Source: Dialister succinatiphilus YIT 11850
GTDB lineage: Bacteria > Bacillota > Negativicutes > Veillonellales > Dialisteraceae
DNA: 57,615 bases
Assembly: GCF_000242435.1 (NCBI RefSeq)
Contig: NZ_JH591188.1
Coordinates: 674,252 to 731,866 of the forward strand
Direction: 5' to 3'
The notes beneath the pieces were generated by a model. It was not told where the DNA came from and ran no database searches. It was given only the letters and a program-made list of their open reading frames with translations. Made by a program: the position numbers and the translations under genes. This document shows positions 34,334 to 43,107 of this stretch, piece after piece (positions within the stretch are counted from its first letter, which is position 1; each line of letters starts with the position of its first letter).

Positions 34334-35144
34334 ACTTTTCAAGTGGAAGCTTTGGGAGACTTGGTTGAGAAAGGGAAGAGTGCGTTGAATTTTTCTATGG
34401 TTGAGGACTCGGCCGAGTTTTGTTTTACTTTCGGAAAAGATACGAATATGAAAATCGGCAAAATTCAAAATACCTTTGATACACCGCGTCAGAATAAATC
34501 TGTTTTTATTCCTGCTAAGGAAGTCTTATCGCTTTTTAACATCATCTTGAAATCGCGAGATCAAGATTCGTTATTTGGATTTGACGATACGTATCTTGAC
34601 TTGGTTAAGGCACTGCAAATTGCTCCACAGCGGGGGCGGAATTTTGATGCTTTTGCTGATGGACGAAAAAAATTGGAACAGGTCATCAAGGGGAAGATAG
34701 AATACGATGATCAAAAGAATGAATGGTACTATAAACGAGGAAATGCGCGCTTTACGATTGGGATGACCTCAGAAGGGGTAAAAAAAAATTGCTATTTTCA
34801 ATCGATTGCTCTCTAATCGTTATTTGGATAACCACGCAGTTATCCTTATTGATGAACTGGAATCGGCGCTTCACCCGAAGGCCATTTCCGATTATTTAGA
34901 TATGATTTTTGAATTGTCTCAAGCGGGGATTCAGTTCTTTATTGCGACTCATTCACATTTCGTCGTAAAAAAATTGTATCTTTTAGCTAAAATGCATAGC
35001 CTGTCCATTCCGGTATTGTCTTTAACAGCCGATGGGAAGAAGCCATCTTATGATGATATGGAAGACGGGATGCCTGATAATTCTATTATTGATGAATCCG
35101 TTCGATTATACCAGCAAGAAGTGGATTGGTCGTTGGGAGGATAG
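34334..35144 (+). pseudogene. AAA ATPase (OLD/AAA_21-type), truncated and frameshifted
   Basis: The frame emerges directly from the IS3 end (TFQVEALGDLVEKGKSALNF), so the Walker A part is missing. The remainder ends with Walker B LIDELESALHP and switch IATHSHFVVKKLYLLA, then GMPDNSIIDESVRLYQQEV. A run of nine A at 34780-34788 shifts the frame; eight would read VKKIAIFNRLLSNRYLDN. Such ATPases often pair with a nuclease or small partner in phage-defence loci. The adjacent gene starts two bases after its stop. Confidence 0.75.
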
Positions 35145-35146
35145 GT

Positions 35147-35948
35147 ATGCTTACTTTTGAAGAATCTAGCATGAAATTTTCTTTTGAGGAAAATAGATCC
35201 TTTTATCGCTTAAGCCCCGCCAGAAGACTCCCACCTCTTAGGTGGGGGATGAATGGCTGGGCTTGTGGTATAATATCAATAGCAGTTAGAACTTCTGCAA
35301 GAACAAAAAAGTATTTTCAATCAACGGTCTTTGAGCCGTTTTCGGAGGAGCACTCCCTCTTGCCGCAGCACGACGTAATAGGCGAATCGCGACGGGTAGA
35401 AAAGAAGTGCAAAATGTGTATCTACTCAAGTAAGCAGAACTTCGATTTCAAGGGACTGTGTAGGGGCTTTTGGACAGCCCTTTGAGAATAAGGATATCCT
35501 GACAGCTAACTCCTCTGGGATAGGCTGTCAGGCGTTAGTCCATGTATCAAACTTCTCAAGAATCTCCCGCTTCTATAAGCGGGAGAGGTTCAACGAGGCT
35601 AAAACATCTGCACCGAACCCTAACAGTCACGAAGGGATGGCTTTCAACCAGTTCATTGATGAAATTGCTAAAAAATTTCTTGATTCCCTGTTGATTTGTA
35701 GTGCCATTCATAGTGAGGTACAAAGTGTGAGTGGCAGTATTGTATTAGGGAAAGAGCTCCAAAGACATTTATATTCTCAACCTAAAATCCAATTCATCTT
35801 AATCATCAAAAATCATCAGAAAGAATGGTGTAATTCAGTACAAGAGGCTTTACAGAAACGATTACATGCTCTATTGAAAATATGGAAAGCAGAAGTTTTA
35901 GTTTTGAATGAAGCACAGGCAAGGATATTTCACTTATGTCAATCGTAA
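35147..35948 (+). pseudogene. Partner gene of the AAA ATPase, interrupted by an IS200/605-like relic
   Basis: ATG 35147 follows GGGAGGATAGGT. Twenty codons (MLTFEESSMKFSFEENRSFY) read up to TTTTAT at 35201-35206, where a 388-bp insertion begins. Joining 35206 to 35595 restores one frame of 137 residues continuing EAKTSAPNPNSHEGMAFNQF and ending ARIFHLCQS. The product shows no signal peptide or membrane segment and no recognised domain. Its place behind the ATPase suggests a two-gene system, now inactive in both parts. Confidence 0.65.
35207..35594 (+). mobile_element. 388-bp IS200/IS605-like relic
   Basis: It begins after TTTAT and ends in TCAAC, as IS200/605 elements do. A left-end hairpin (CCCACCT/AGGTGGG, 35230-35246) and a right-end hairpin (TCTCCCGCTT/AAGCGGGAGA, 35563-35586) are present, with no terminal inverted repeats and no target duplication. 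No TnpA or TnpB gene is inside, so it is non-autonomous. It may still carry the guide-RNA part that lies near the right end in TnpB elements; this is not shown. Confidence 0.6.
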
Positions 35949-36154
35949 AGTATTGATAACTAAGGGGCAAGCTGTCTGAATTTTTATGTTGTTTTTGGCT
36001 ATGTTCTGATGAGGAGATTTTTCAGAGATGAAGTGTACCAAAATTGTACCAAAATATAGTGTAAATCACGAAGATAGACCTGTTTTTACGAAATGGATGA
36101 ACCAGAAATGCGATAATTAAGCCATTTCAGTTTGGCGAAATTCAGTAGAGCATA

Positions 36155-36168
36155 GAATGGGAATAGTT
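36155..36168 (+). repeat. attR-like direct repeat
   Basis: GAATGGGAATAGTT, identical to the guaA stop region at 28850-28863 and in the same orientation. Confidence 0.55.
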
Positions 36169-36178
36169 TGAACAATTC

Positions 36179-36226
36179 AAAAAGCATGACCTCATCGGCA
36201 GCACCGAATGGAGGTCATGCTTTTTT
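36179..36226 (+). terminator. Terminator, perhaps a displaced guaA terminator
   Basis: AAAAAGCATGACCTC and GAGGTCATGCTTTTTT form a long perfect stem with T-run. It lies 11 bases after the attR-like copy of the guaA end, the place a guaA terminator would occupy. Confidence 0.8.
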
Positions 36227-36390
36227 GCGTGTGTATAAACTGCAAAATTCTATGTTTAATTCCTATGAATTCATAACCTGTAGTAAATTACAGGTGTTTT
36301 TTTATTTCATAATCAGCTATTCTATATATGAAAGGAAAGCTGATTTTATTGATTCCTAATCAATAGGGAAGTGAAAAGGAGGTAAGTATT

Positions 36391-37905
36391 ATGGGTTTGA
36401 TCAAAGCAGCCATGGGTGCCGCCGGCGGCGTACTGGCCGACCAGTGGAAGGAGTTTTTCTACTGCGACAGCATGCCTGCCAACATTCTTATGATGAAGGG
36501 GCAGAAACGGACCAGTTCCCATAATCGCAGTTCCAATACCGGCGGAGAAGACAATATTATTTCCAACGGTTCCAAAATCGCCGTCAACAGCGGCCAGTGC
36601 ATGATGATAGTGGAGTCCGGCAAGGTGGTGGATGTATGCAGCGAACCGGGGGAATACATTTATGACAAATCCACAGAACCTTCCATTTTCACCGGCACCC
36701 TGAAGCAGGGCATAAAAGATATGTGGGGCCAGATGAAGGAACGGTTCACCTTTGGCGGCGACACGGGAAAGGATCAGCGGGTCTACTATTTCAACATGAA
36801 GGAAATCCTTGGCAACAAATACGGCACGCCTCAGGAAGTCCCCTTCAAAATGAAAGATCCCGATACGGGGCAGATTCTGCTCATCCGCCTGCGCTGCTTC
36901 GGCGAATACAGCTACCACATTGTGGACCCAGTGCTTTTCTATACGGGTGTGGTCGGAAATGCAGCGGATGTGTTTGACCGCAGTCAGATCGACAGCCAGC
37001 TGAAGTCGGAGCTTCTGAACGCGCTGCAGCCGGCCTTTGCCAGACTGAGTGCCCAGCGCATTGACTATGTGGAGCTGCCGGGGCGGACTTTCGAAATCGC
37101 CGATGCCCTGAATGATGTGCTGTCCAAGCGCTGGCGGGAGCTCCGGGGGCTGGAAATCGTGTCCTTCGGCATTAACAGTATCAAGGCCAATGAGGAGGAT
37201 GAAGCTAAGATTCAGAAAGTGCAGATGAGCAAGACTTTTGCCGATCCTTCGATGGCCATGGGTGCTATGGCCGATTCCACCAGTGATTCCATGCGTATGG
37301 CTGCCCAGAATGAAGGGGGCGGCGGCGCGGCTTTCGGCTTTATGAATATGAATATGGCTGGAAACGCAGGAGCCGGCTTGTATCAGCAGATGGCTCAGCA
37401 GCAGGAGTTTATGAGGCGGCAGAAGGAACTCGATGAGATGGCCCGCAGGCAGGAGATGATGGACCGGCAGAAGCTTATGGATAAGCAGGCCCACGCGGAG
37501 GTGGCCCGGGCAGCAGAAGGATCTGCTGCCGGCGGCTGGACCTGTCCTCAGTGCGGCACTGTGAACCAGGGCAAATTCTGTCCGGGCTGCGGTGCCAGAA
37601 AGCCGGAACCCAAGCCGGCGGAAGGTGCCTGGACCTGCCAGTGCGGACAGACGGGCAATACAGGAAAATTCTGCATGAACTGCGGAAAGACAAAACCGGA
37701 ACAGAAGGAAGAAAAGGGCTGGGTCTGCCCAGGCTGCGGCGCAGTGAATCAGGGAAAATTCTGCATGGAATGCGGCAGTCCGAAGCCGGCAGGAGCTCCG
37801 CTCTTCAAGTGTGACAAGTGCGGCTGGCAGCCGGAGGATCCCCATCATCCGCCGAAATTCTGCCCCCGGTGCGGTGATCCTTTTGACGATAAAGACAAAC
37901 AGTAG
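36391..37905 (+). CDS. SPFH-domain protein with C-terminal zinc ribbons (YdjI-like)
   Basis: 504 residues. An N-terminal SPFH/band-7-like domain (about 20-270; DQWKEFFYCDSMPANILMMKG, SQIDSQLKSELLNALQPAF) is followed by a Gln/Met-rich helical linker (about 310-370) and four zinc ribbons: WTCPQCGTVNQGKFCPGCG, CQCGQTGNTGKFCMNCG, WVCPGCGAVNQGKFCMECG and FKCDKCGW...FCPRCG. B. subtilis YdjI of the membrane-stress YdjFGHI set has this plan. AAAGGAGG precedes the ATG. It probably forms membrane-associated assemblies. The following two genes encode the expected partners. Confidence 0.8.
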   Translation: MGLIKAAMGAAGGVLADQWKEFFYCDSMPANILMMKGQKRTSSHNRSSNTGGEDNIISNGSKIAVNSGQCMMIVESGKVVDVCSEPGEYIYDKSTEPSIFTGTLKQGIKDMWGQMKERFTFGGDTGKDQRVYYFNMKEILGNKYGTPQEVPFKMKDPDTGQILLIRLRCFGEYSYHIVDPVLFYTGVVGNAADVFDRSQIDSQLKSELLNALQPAFARLSAQRIDYVELPGRTFEIADALNDVLSKRWRELRGLEIVSFGINSIKANEEDEAKIQKVQMSKTFADPSMAMGAMADSTSDSMRMAAQNEGGGGAAFGFMNMNMAGNAGAGLYQQMAQQQEFMRRQKELDEMARRQEMMDRQKLMDKQAHAEVARAAEGSAAGGWTCPQCGTVNQGKFCPGCGARKPEPKPAEGAWTCQCGQTGNTGKFCMNCGKTKPEQKEEKGWVCPGCGAVNQGKFCMECGSPKPAGAPLFKCDKCGWQPEDPHHPPKFCPRCGDPFDDKDKQ

Positions 37906-37927
37906 TCCATGAAATGAGGTGAGGAAT

Positions 37928-39028
37928 ATGGCCAATACATCTGTAGGCTATACATGTCCGAACTGCGGCGGTCCTCTGTCATTTTCCCCCGGCGCCGCCA
38001 AAGTGACCTGTCCGTACTGCGATACGGAATTCGAGACTGCTAAAATCGAAGAGATTTTTGCAAAGCAGGAAAAAATGGCGGCGGAAGCCCAGGCGGCAAA
38101 GGAGGCCAAATGGCATACGGAAGGCGCAGGCGGTGAATGGAGCGAAGAGGAAGCAGCTGCCATGAAGGCTTTTACCTGCTCTTCCTGCGTCGCGGAAATC
38201 GTCAGTGACGGCAACACCATGGCCACGGAATGCTGCTACTGCGGTAATCCGGTGATGCTGCCCAGCCGGTTTAACGGTATGCTGAAACCGGATTTCGTCA
38301 TTCCCTTCAAGAAGACCAAGGAAGATGCGGTGGCTCAGCTGAAGGAGTTTTACAAAGGCAGATGGCTCCTGCCCAAAGCCTTTACTGCAGGCAACCGGGT
38401 GGAATCCATCCAGCCCATGTATGTGCCTTTCTGGCTTTTTGATTCGGAAGTGACGGCGTCGGCGGAATTCAAGGCGGAGTCGGATACGGTCTATGAAACC
38501 CAGGATGAACGGGTCACGGAAACGAACGTGTATCGCTGCGACCGCAGAGGAAAAATGCGTTTCCGGCGGATTCCTGTGGATGGCAGCAATAAAATGGACG
38601 ATACCTATATGGAGAGCATCGAGCCCTACGATTACGGAGATCTCAAACCCTTCAGCAGTGCCTACATGGCAGGGTGCCTGGCCGACAAGTACGATGTGGA
38701 TGCGGAAGCCGCCGCACCCCGGGCTGATGAGCGGGTACGCAAAAGTGCCGTAGGTGTTCTGGAGGATACGGTAGAAGGATACATGCGCCGCGAGCTGGTG
38801 AACGATGTGATTAACAAGGGCGAAGGCAGCGTTTCCTACGCCATGGCTCCGGTGTGGATACTAACCACCCGCTATGAGGACAAGCCCTATACATTCATGA
38901 TGAACGGCCAGACAGGAAAAATGGTGGGCAGCCTTCCCTGGGATAAGAATAAGGCCAATCTGTACTGGGCCGGCAGCACCGCTGTACTAACCGCTGTATT
39001 CTATTTCCTTGTCAGAATGTTTGTGTAA
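37928..39028 (+). CDS. Zinc-ribbon membrane protein (YdjG-like)
   Basis: 366 residues. Two N-terminal zinc ribbons are visible, YTCPNCGGPLSFSP...VTCPYCD and FTCSSCVAEIV...ECCYCG, followed by a mixed domain (PMYVPFWLFDSEVTASAEF) and a single C-terminal membrane segment (WAGSTAVLTAVFYFLVRMFV). In B. subtilis YdjG works with YdjH and YdjI at the membrane. GAGGTGAGG favours ATG 37928 over GTG 37919. It is 22 bases after the SPFH gene and its partner TPM gene starts 13 bases downstream. Confidence 0.8.
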   Translation: MANTSVGYTCPNCGGPLSFSPGAAKVTCPYCDTEFETAKIEEIFAKQEKMAAEAQAAKEAKWHTEGAGGEWSEEEAAAMKAFTCSSCVAEIVSDGNTMATECCYCGNPVMLPSRFNGMLKPDFVIPFKKTKEDAVAQLKEFYKGRWLLPKAFTAGNRVESIQPMYVPFWLFDSEVTASAEFKAESDTVYETQDERVTETNVYRCDRRGKMRFRRIPVDGSNKMDDTYMESIEPYDYGDLKPFSSAYMAGCLADKYDVDAEAAAPRADERVRKSAVGVLEDTVEGYMRRELVNDVINKGEGSVSYAMAPVWILTTRYEDKPYTFMMNGQTGKMVGSLPWDKNKANLYWAGSTAVLTAVFYFLVRMFV

Positions 39029-39041
39029 GGAGGGGAGAGGC

Positions 39042-39794
39042 ATGAAGAAATATGTGTTACCACTGTTTATGTTTCTGGCAGCTCTTTTCCTCACTGTCAC
39101 TGCAGCGGCATCCGACGTTTTGGGACTCCATGACGGTGCTAAGCTTCTGCAGACCTCCGAACGCACTGCTGTCATGAAAGAACTGCAGGATGTGGAAAAG
39201 CGTTACGGTGTAGGAATGGCAATTATCACTGTGCCTTCTACAAACAAAATGAAAATCGGAGACTATGCCAACAAGCTTCTGGACAGTACTTTCAAGGATG
39301 GGAAAAAGGGTAATATGGTTCTTGTCCTGGCCATGGATACAAGGGATTACTACATTGCCACTGACAAGGCCATGAAGGAACGGATTACCGATGCAAAGGG
39401 CATCCCGGCGCTGGAAGAAAAATTCCTGCCTGCTCTCAAGAAGAGTGATTATGCCGGAGCCTTTACGGCTTATGCCCGGGGCGTGGGAGAACAGCTGGCT
39501 TATTACGAAGAAAACGGGAAAGCCTATGATCCGAAAAGCGGCTTCAGCCCGCTGGCCCTGGCCATCGCCCTGGCCATAGGCGGGGCCTGCGGCTTCCTCA
39601 TCCGCGCCGGCCTCATCCGCGGTATGAGCAACGTGGTGCCTGCGCCGGCGGCGAATACGTACCTGGACAGAGAGAGCTTCGAGCTGCTGGATAAGGAAGA
39701 CACTTTCCTCTATATGAATGTCACCCGTACACCTAAAGCAAAGAAGAATGACAGCACCGATGCCGGCCATGGAGGAGGCGGCGGTAAATTCTGA
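39042..39794 (+). CDS. TPM-domain protein (YdjH/YgcG-like)
   Basis: 250 residues. Signal sequence KKYVLPLFMFLAALFLTVTAAA; TPM domain about 25-150 (GAKLLQTSERTAVMKELQDV, GNMVLVLAMDTRDYYIAT); then a membrane segment FSPLALAIALAIGGACGFLI and a Gly-rich tail GHGGGGGKF. TPM proteins are extracytoplasmic and single-span. GGAGGGGAGAGG directs ATG 39042; the frame from 39009 overlaps the upstream gene. As third member of the module it probably carries the outside-facing part. Confidence 0.85.
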   Translation: MKKYVLPLFMFLAALFLTVTAAASDVLGLHDGAKLLQTSERTAVMKELQDVEKRYGVGMAIITVPSTNKMKIGDYANKLLDSTFKDGKKGNMVLVLAMDTRDYYIATDKAMKERITDAKGIPALEEKFLPALKKSDYAGAFTAYARGVGEQLAYYEENGKAYDPKSGFSPLALAIALAIGGACGFLIRAGLIRGMSNVVPAPAANTYLDRESFELLDKEDTFLYMNVTRTPKAKKNDSTDAGHGGGGGKF

Positions 39795-40081
39795 TATTCC
39801 ATCCTGTTTACTCCATTCTTTTGGTCACTGTGCCTGCGGGGGCCGGATCATCATGGGTATCGGTGGTATTCGGGCTTCCGGGAAAACGCTGATTCAATCG
39901 TTGCAGCCTTTCATTCTTGAATTTTGGGGCAATCCAGGGAATATGATGACGCGAACAGCAGGCTGTTTAAGAATCTCCTGACGAAGTGGTACATCAAAAT
40001 TCTTATAAAGGCATACTCTGCGAATGAATCAGTGCTTTTCTGGTACAGTGGGCATTTGGAAAGAAATCCGGGAGGTTCACT

Positions 40082-40552
40082 ATGAGATTTGGAAAGATAC
40101 TGCTCATGGGACTGATGGCGGCCTGCCTTATGGGAGCTTCGTCCCGGGCCTGGGACGAAGGGAATACAATCTGTCCCGGCGATGGCGGTGCGGAAGCTGA
40201 GCAGATCCGCATTTTTATAAAGAACTGGAAAAAGGTTTATCCCATGGACGGGGAACCGGTACGGGAATTTGCGGTCACTGACCTTGACGGCAATGGTCTT
40301 TTGGAAATCCTGGTACGTTCTCCGGAAAGTGAAGACATCCCTGTTGTGTATGAAGTGACACCGGATCATGACGGACTTAAAAAGAGAAATAAAAAATGGT
40401 ATAGCCGCCAGATTTCCGGCCAGTCCATTGCCTGGTTCGTCATGCATCCGGAAACAGCGGCGGGTCCCTGGACAGGGAATATCGATGACGCTGAAGCGAT
40501 GCTGCAGGACAGCTATGATGTAAACACAGGCCGTAAAGAAGCCTTTGGTTAA
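40082..40552 (+). CDS. Small secreted protein of unknown function
   Basis: 156 residues with a Sec signal peptide (RFGKILLMGLMAACLMGASSRA). VTDLDGNGLLEIL resembles an FG-GAP/VCBS or EF-hand-like calcium loop (DxDGNG). IRIFIKNWKKVYPM and AWFVMHPETAAGPW give no family. GGGAGG precedes the ATG. It is probably periplasmic. The 287 bases before it hold no recognised gene. Confidence 0.6.
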   Translation: MRFGKILLMGLMAACLMGASSRAWDEGNTICPGDGGAEAEQIRIFIKNWKKVYPMDGEPVREFAVTDLDGNGLLEILVRSPESEDIPVVYEVTPDHDGLKKRNKKWYSRQISGQSIAWFVMHPETAAGPWTGNIDDAEAMLQDSYDVNTGRKEAFG

Positions 40553-40600
40553 GAAGGAGCAAAAGGACTATCATCTTTGCAAATGAAATCGTAAATAAAT

Positions 40601-40642
40601 AAAGGAACCGCACAGGATACTTCCTGTTGCCGTTCCTTTTTT
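40601..40642 (+). terminator. Terminator before the two-component locus
   Basis: AAAGGAACCGCACAGGA and TCCTGTTGCCGTTCCTTT form an imperfect stem, followed by TTTT. A TATAAT at 40666-40671 downstream may start the next operon. Confidence 0.7.
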
Positions 40643-40731
40643 GTTCTGGTATGGGGCTCTTATGCTATAATGAAGGTAACAATTATTCGATGCATCCTTC
40701 TTTCGAGAATCCCCGGGGGCAGGTGAGGGCT

Positions 40732-43095
40732 ATGGGGAAATGGATCAGACTTTTATGGCTTGGCCTTCTCTTCTGGCTGTCCGCACTTACGGCGGTCTCG
40801 GGAGCAGTTATCCTGTACAACCATGACGAAGGAGAAAGCTATGGCCGCATTCTTTCTGAAAGAGGGGCAAAGGTGCAGGGGATTCCGTCATCCCAGCTGC
40901 TGCACCATCTTCCGGAAGATGATGTACAGGCTGTAGAAGCTTACGATGTACAGGCGGCAGTGCTGCAGGGAGGCAGCCGCACCTCCTATCAGTGGTATCC
41001 CCAGTATACGGCCACCGTAGTTCTGGCTGTATCAGACAGCTGCCCGGTACCGGTTACAGGATGGCAGAGTCTCTCTTCCGCTCCTTTATCCCTGGCTGTG
41101 ACCGGCACCAATCCGGCCCGGCTCTTCTTCATACAGGCCATGAGCTATGGGCTGAAAGGAGATCTATCCGGCAGGGCAGGGGTGGAACTGCTGAGGCAGC
41201 TTCAGGAGGATGGGCGGCTTTCAATGGAGGAAGGAGAAAATCGGCCTTCCGCGGATGTTTATGTGCTGTTCGATTACCAGGTCCGTGAGTGGCAGAGACA
41301 GGGCATTCCTGTACATCCGGTAGTCCCTGAGGAAGGAACTCTGGCGTTCAGGAAGGGACTTCTGGCTAAGGAGTCTTTATCCTTTGACAGCCAAAAATTG
41401 TCGGAGGCGCTGGAGGGCGCAGGATATGCTCTCTCCCCGCCGCCCGGGGCCCGCTTCGTTTCTGATGCGGAAGCCTTTCTGCAGGCCGGCGATGATATTC
41501 CCCGGCAGATTACCAATCATGTTTTCCAAAGCTGCCGGCCCACCATCCTCACCGGTTTCAGTCATATGGTCTGGTATACGGTAACTTTGTTCTTTGTCAT
41601 CCTCTGGGGCGGACGCCTCAGGCGGCAGGTGCTGCAGCCCCAGGTTCGCCGGGCCTATCTGGGGGTCATCATTACCCTGTGCTGCTGGATACTTTTCCGG
41701 GAAATCAAACTGAGCCTGCCCGGTTTCATGAATGACGGCATACGCTATATCTGGTACAGCTATTATCTTTTCTATGGTATCCTGATTTCTTTTCTTCTAT
41801 GGATCGGCTACAGCGCGTCCTATGCCTTTCTTACCAGGCCCTGTCCCCGGTGGATGAAGGGAATCTTCGCAGGAAATCTGCTTCTTGCCTTCCTGGTGAT
41901 GACCAATGATTTCCACCAGCTGGTCTTTACGCTGCCTGCTGGTCTGGCGGCGGCTTACAGCCGTCATGGCTATGGGCCCCTGTATTTCGTCCTGGCTGCT
42001 GTCTATGGCATGGAGCTTCTGGCTGTGAATGGCGTGCTCTGTTATACCTCCCTCTCCAGGAAGGTGAGCCATCCCGCCCGGATGATCCTGCCCCTGGCCG
42101 TTGTGGTGGGATATGGAATCTATGTGGTCGGGTATGCTTTGCCTGGTTCCCCTTTCCAGCCATCGGAGCTGGTGCTGGTGACGATCTGGACTGTTCTTCT
42201 TTGGCTGGAACTGGTGACAAGGGGAAAATTCGTCCCGGCCAATGAGGGGTACATAGACTTTTTCCGCCATTCCAGCCTGGCCATGCAGCTCTATGATCAT
42301 GACGGGCACCTGGTCTATACATCCAGTGGCACGGCTCCGCTGCGGGGAGAGGACTTTGAAGTACAGTCCATGCCCATTTCCGGCGGCCTGGTGCGCTGGT
42401 ACAGGGATGTAGGCCCTCTGCGTCGGCGGCAGGCTCTTTTGGAACGTCTTAACCAGGATCTGAACTGGTCCTATGAACTCCTCAGTTGTCTTAGTGATAT
42501 CCGCCGTCAGGCGATTGAGCAGGGTGTCACCCTTAGAGTTTACAGAGAACTGGAGGAAATCATTGCCCGCAAGCAGCCGGCCATCCGGCACAGGCTGGCT
42601 TATCTGAAGACCGCAAAGCCCGGGCCCCACACCGATGCAGTCATCAGCCGTCTTCATATTCTGGCCTGCTATTTGAAAAAGCGATGTATTCTTCTTCTGC
42701 AGGGAAAGGAGGCAGGCATGCTGGATGCCCGGGAACTGGCTATGGCGGTGGAGGAATCCTGGCGATATTTGGAAAAGGCTGGGCTCCGGGGCTCTGTGGG
42801 CTTTGATTTAAAGGGAAATCTGCCGGTGCAGGCAGCCCTGACCCTCTATGATATTTTCGAGGATGTGGGAGAAGAGGTGCTGGCCCGGGGAGAAGATTTT
42901 TGGCTTTGTCAGTTCAAAGAGACGGAGAAGGACTGGATTTTTTCCGTAGTGCTGGAAGAAAAAGAAGGAGAACCCCGCCCTGCTTCCTGGCAGGCTCTGT
43001 CGGAGTATGATGTTTCTGTGCAATGTGATGACACGGGCTATGGCACAAGACTCACGGTTCGGCTTTCCAGGGAAAGCACCGATTCATTCACATAG
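40732..43095 (+). CDS. Multi-pass sensor protein, 7TM histidine-kinase-like with degenerate kinase end
   Basis: About 787 residues from ATG 40732, chosen by CAGGTGAGG; the upstream frame lacks support. Order: signal/anchor (GKWIRLLWLGLLFWLSALTAV), an extracytoplasmic domain about 30-300 resembling a substrate-binding fold, seven hydrophobic segments about 300-510, then a PAS-like stretch (SSLAMQLYDHDGHLVYTSSG) and a helical region RLNQDLNWSYELLSCLSDIRR. No clear phospho-acceptor His box or ATP-binding N/G boxes are seen at the C-terminus. So it may sense and pass signals to the true kinase encoded 12 bases downstream. Confidence 0.65.
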   Translation: MGKWIRLLWLGLLFWLSALTAVSGAVILYNHDEGESYGRILSERGAKVQGIPSSQLLHHLPEDDVQAVEAYDVQAAVLQGGSRTSYQWYPQYTATVVLAVSDSCPVPVTGWQSLSSAPLSLAVTGTNPARLFFIQAMSYGLKGDLSGRAGVELLRQLQEDGRLSMEEGENRPSADVYVLFDYQVREWQRQGIPVHPVVPEEGTLAFRKGLLAKESLSFDSQKLSEALEGAGYALSPPPGARFVSDAEAFLQAGDDIPRQITNHVFQSCRPTILTGFSHMVWYTVTLFFVILWGGRLRRQVLQPQVRRAYLGVIITLCCWILFREIKLSLPGFMNDGIRYIWYSYYLFYGILISFLLWIGYSASYAFLTRPCPRWMKGIFAGNLLLAFLVMTNDFHQLVFTLPAGLAAAYSRHGYGPLYFVLAAVYGMELLAVNGVLCYTSLSRKVSHPARMILPLAVVVGYGIYVVGYALPGSPFQPSELVLVTIWTVLLWLELVTRGKFVPANEGYIDFFRHSSLAMQLYDHDGHLVYTSSGTAPLRGEDFEVQSMPISGGLVRWYRDVGPLRRRQALLERLNQDLNWSYELLSCLSDIRRQAIEQGVTLRVYRELEEIIARKQPAIRHRLAYLKTAKPGPHTDAVISRLHILACYLKKRCILLLQGKEAGMLDARELAMAVEESWRYLEKAGLRGSVGFDLKGNLPVQAALTLYDIFEDVGEEVLARGEDFWLCQFKETEKDWIFSVVLEEKEGEPRPASWQALSEYDVSVQCDDTGYGTRLTVRLSRESTDSFT

Positions 43096-43107
43096 GAGGG
43101 AAACATT

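Larger units (their letters stand above)
28862..36168. mobile_element. Decayed genomic island at the guaA 3' end
   Basis: The segment lies between two 14-bp copies of the guaA end. Each border also has AAGTGTACCAAAAT (28931-28944 and 36031-36044) inside it, possible integrase arm sites. Its contents are accessory and mostly broken: adhesin, AbiEii-like and AAA ATPase fragments, IS3, IS200/605-like relic. No integrase gene remains. Confidence 0.5.
35949..36390. other. Island right border and upstream region of the SPFH gene
   Basis: No gene seen. It contains AAGTGTACCAAAAT with a second GTACCAAAAT directly after (36031-36054), the attR-like repeat and a terminator. AT-rich DNA from 36227 to 36370 probably holds the promoter of the next operon. 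Confidence 0.5.

Noticed and set aside
36346-37935. 529-codon minus-strand frame opposite the SPFH gene
   Set aside because: Low-complexity translation, antisense to a gene with four zinc ribbons.
41797-42657. Long minus-strand frame inside the sensor gene
   Set aside because: It lies wholly antisense to a well-supported membrane protein and has no recognisable motif or RBS.
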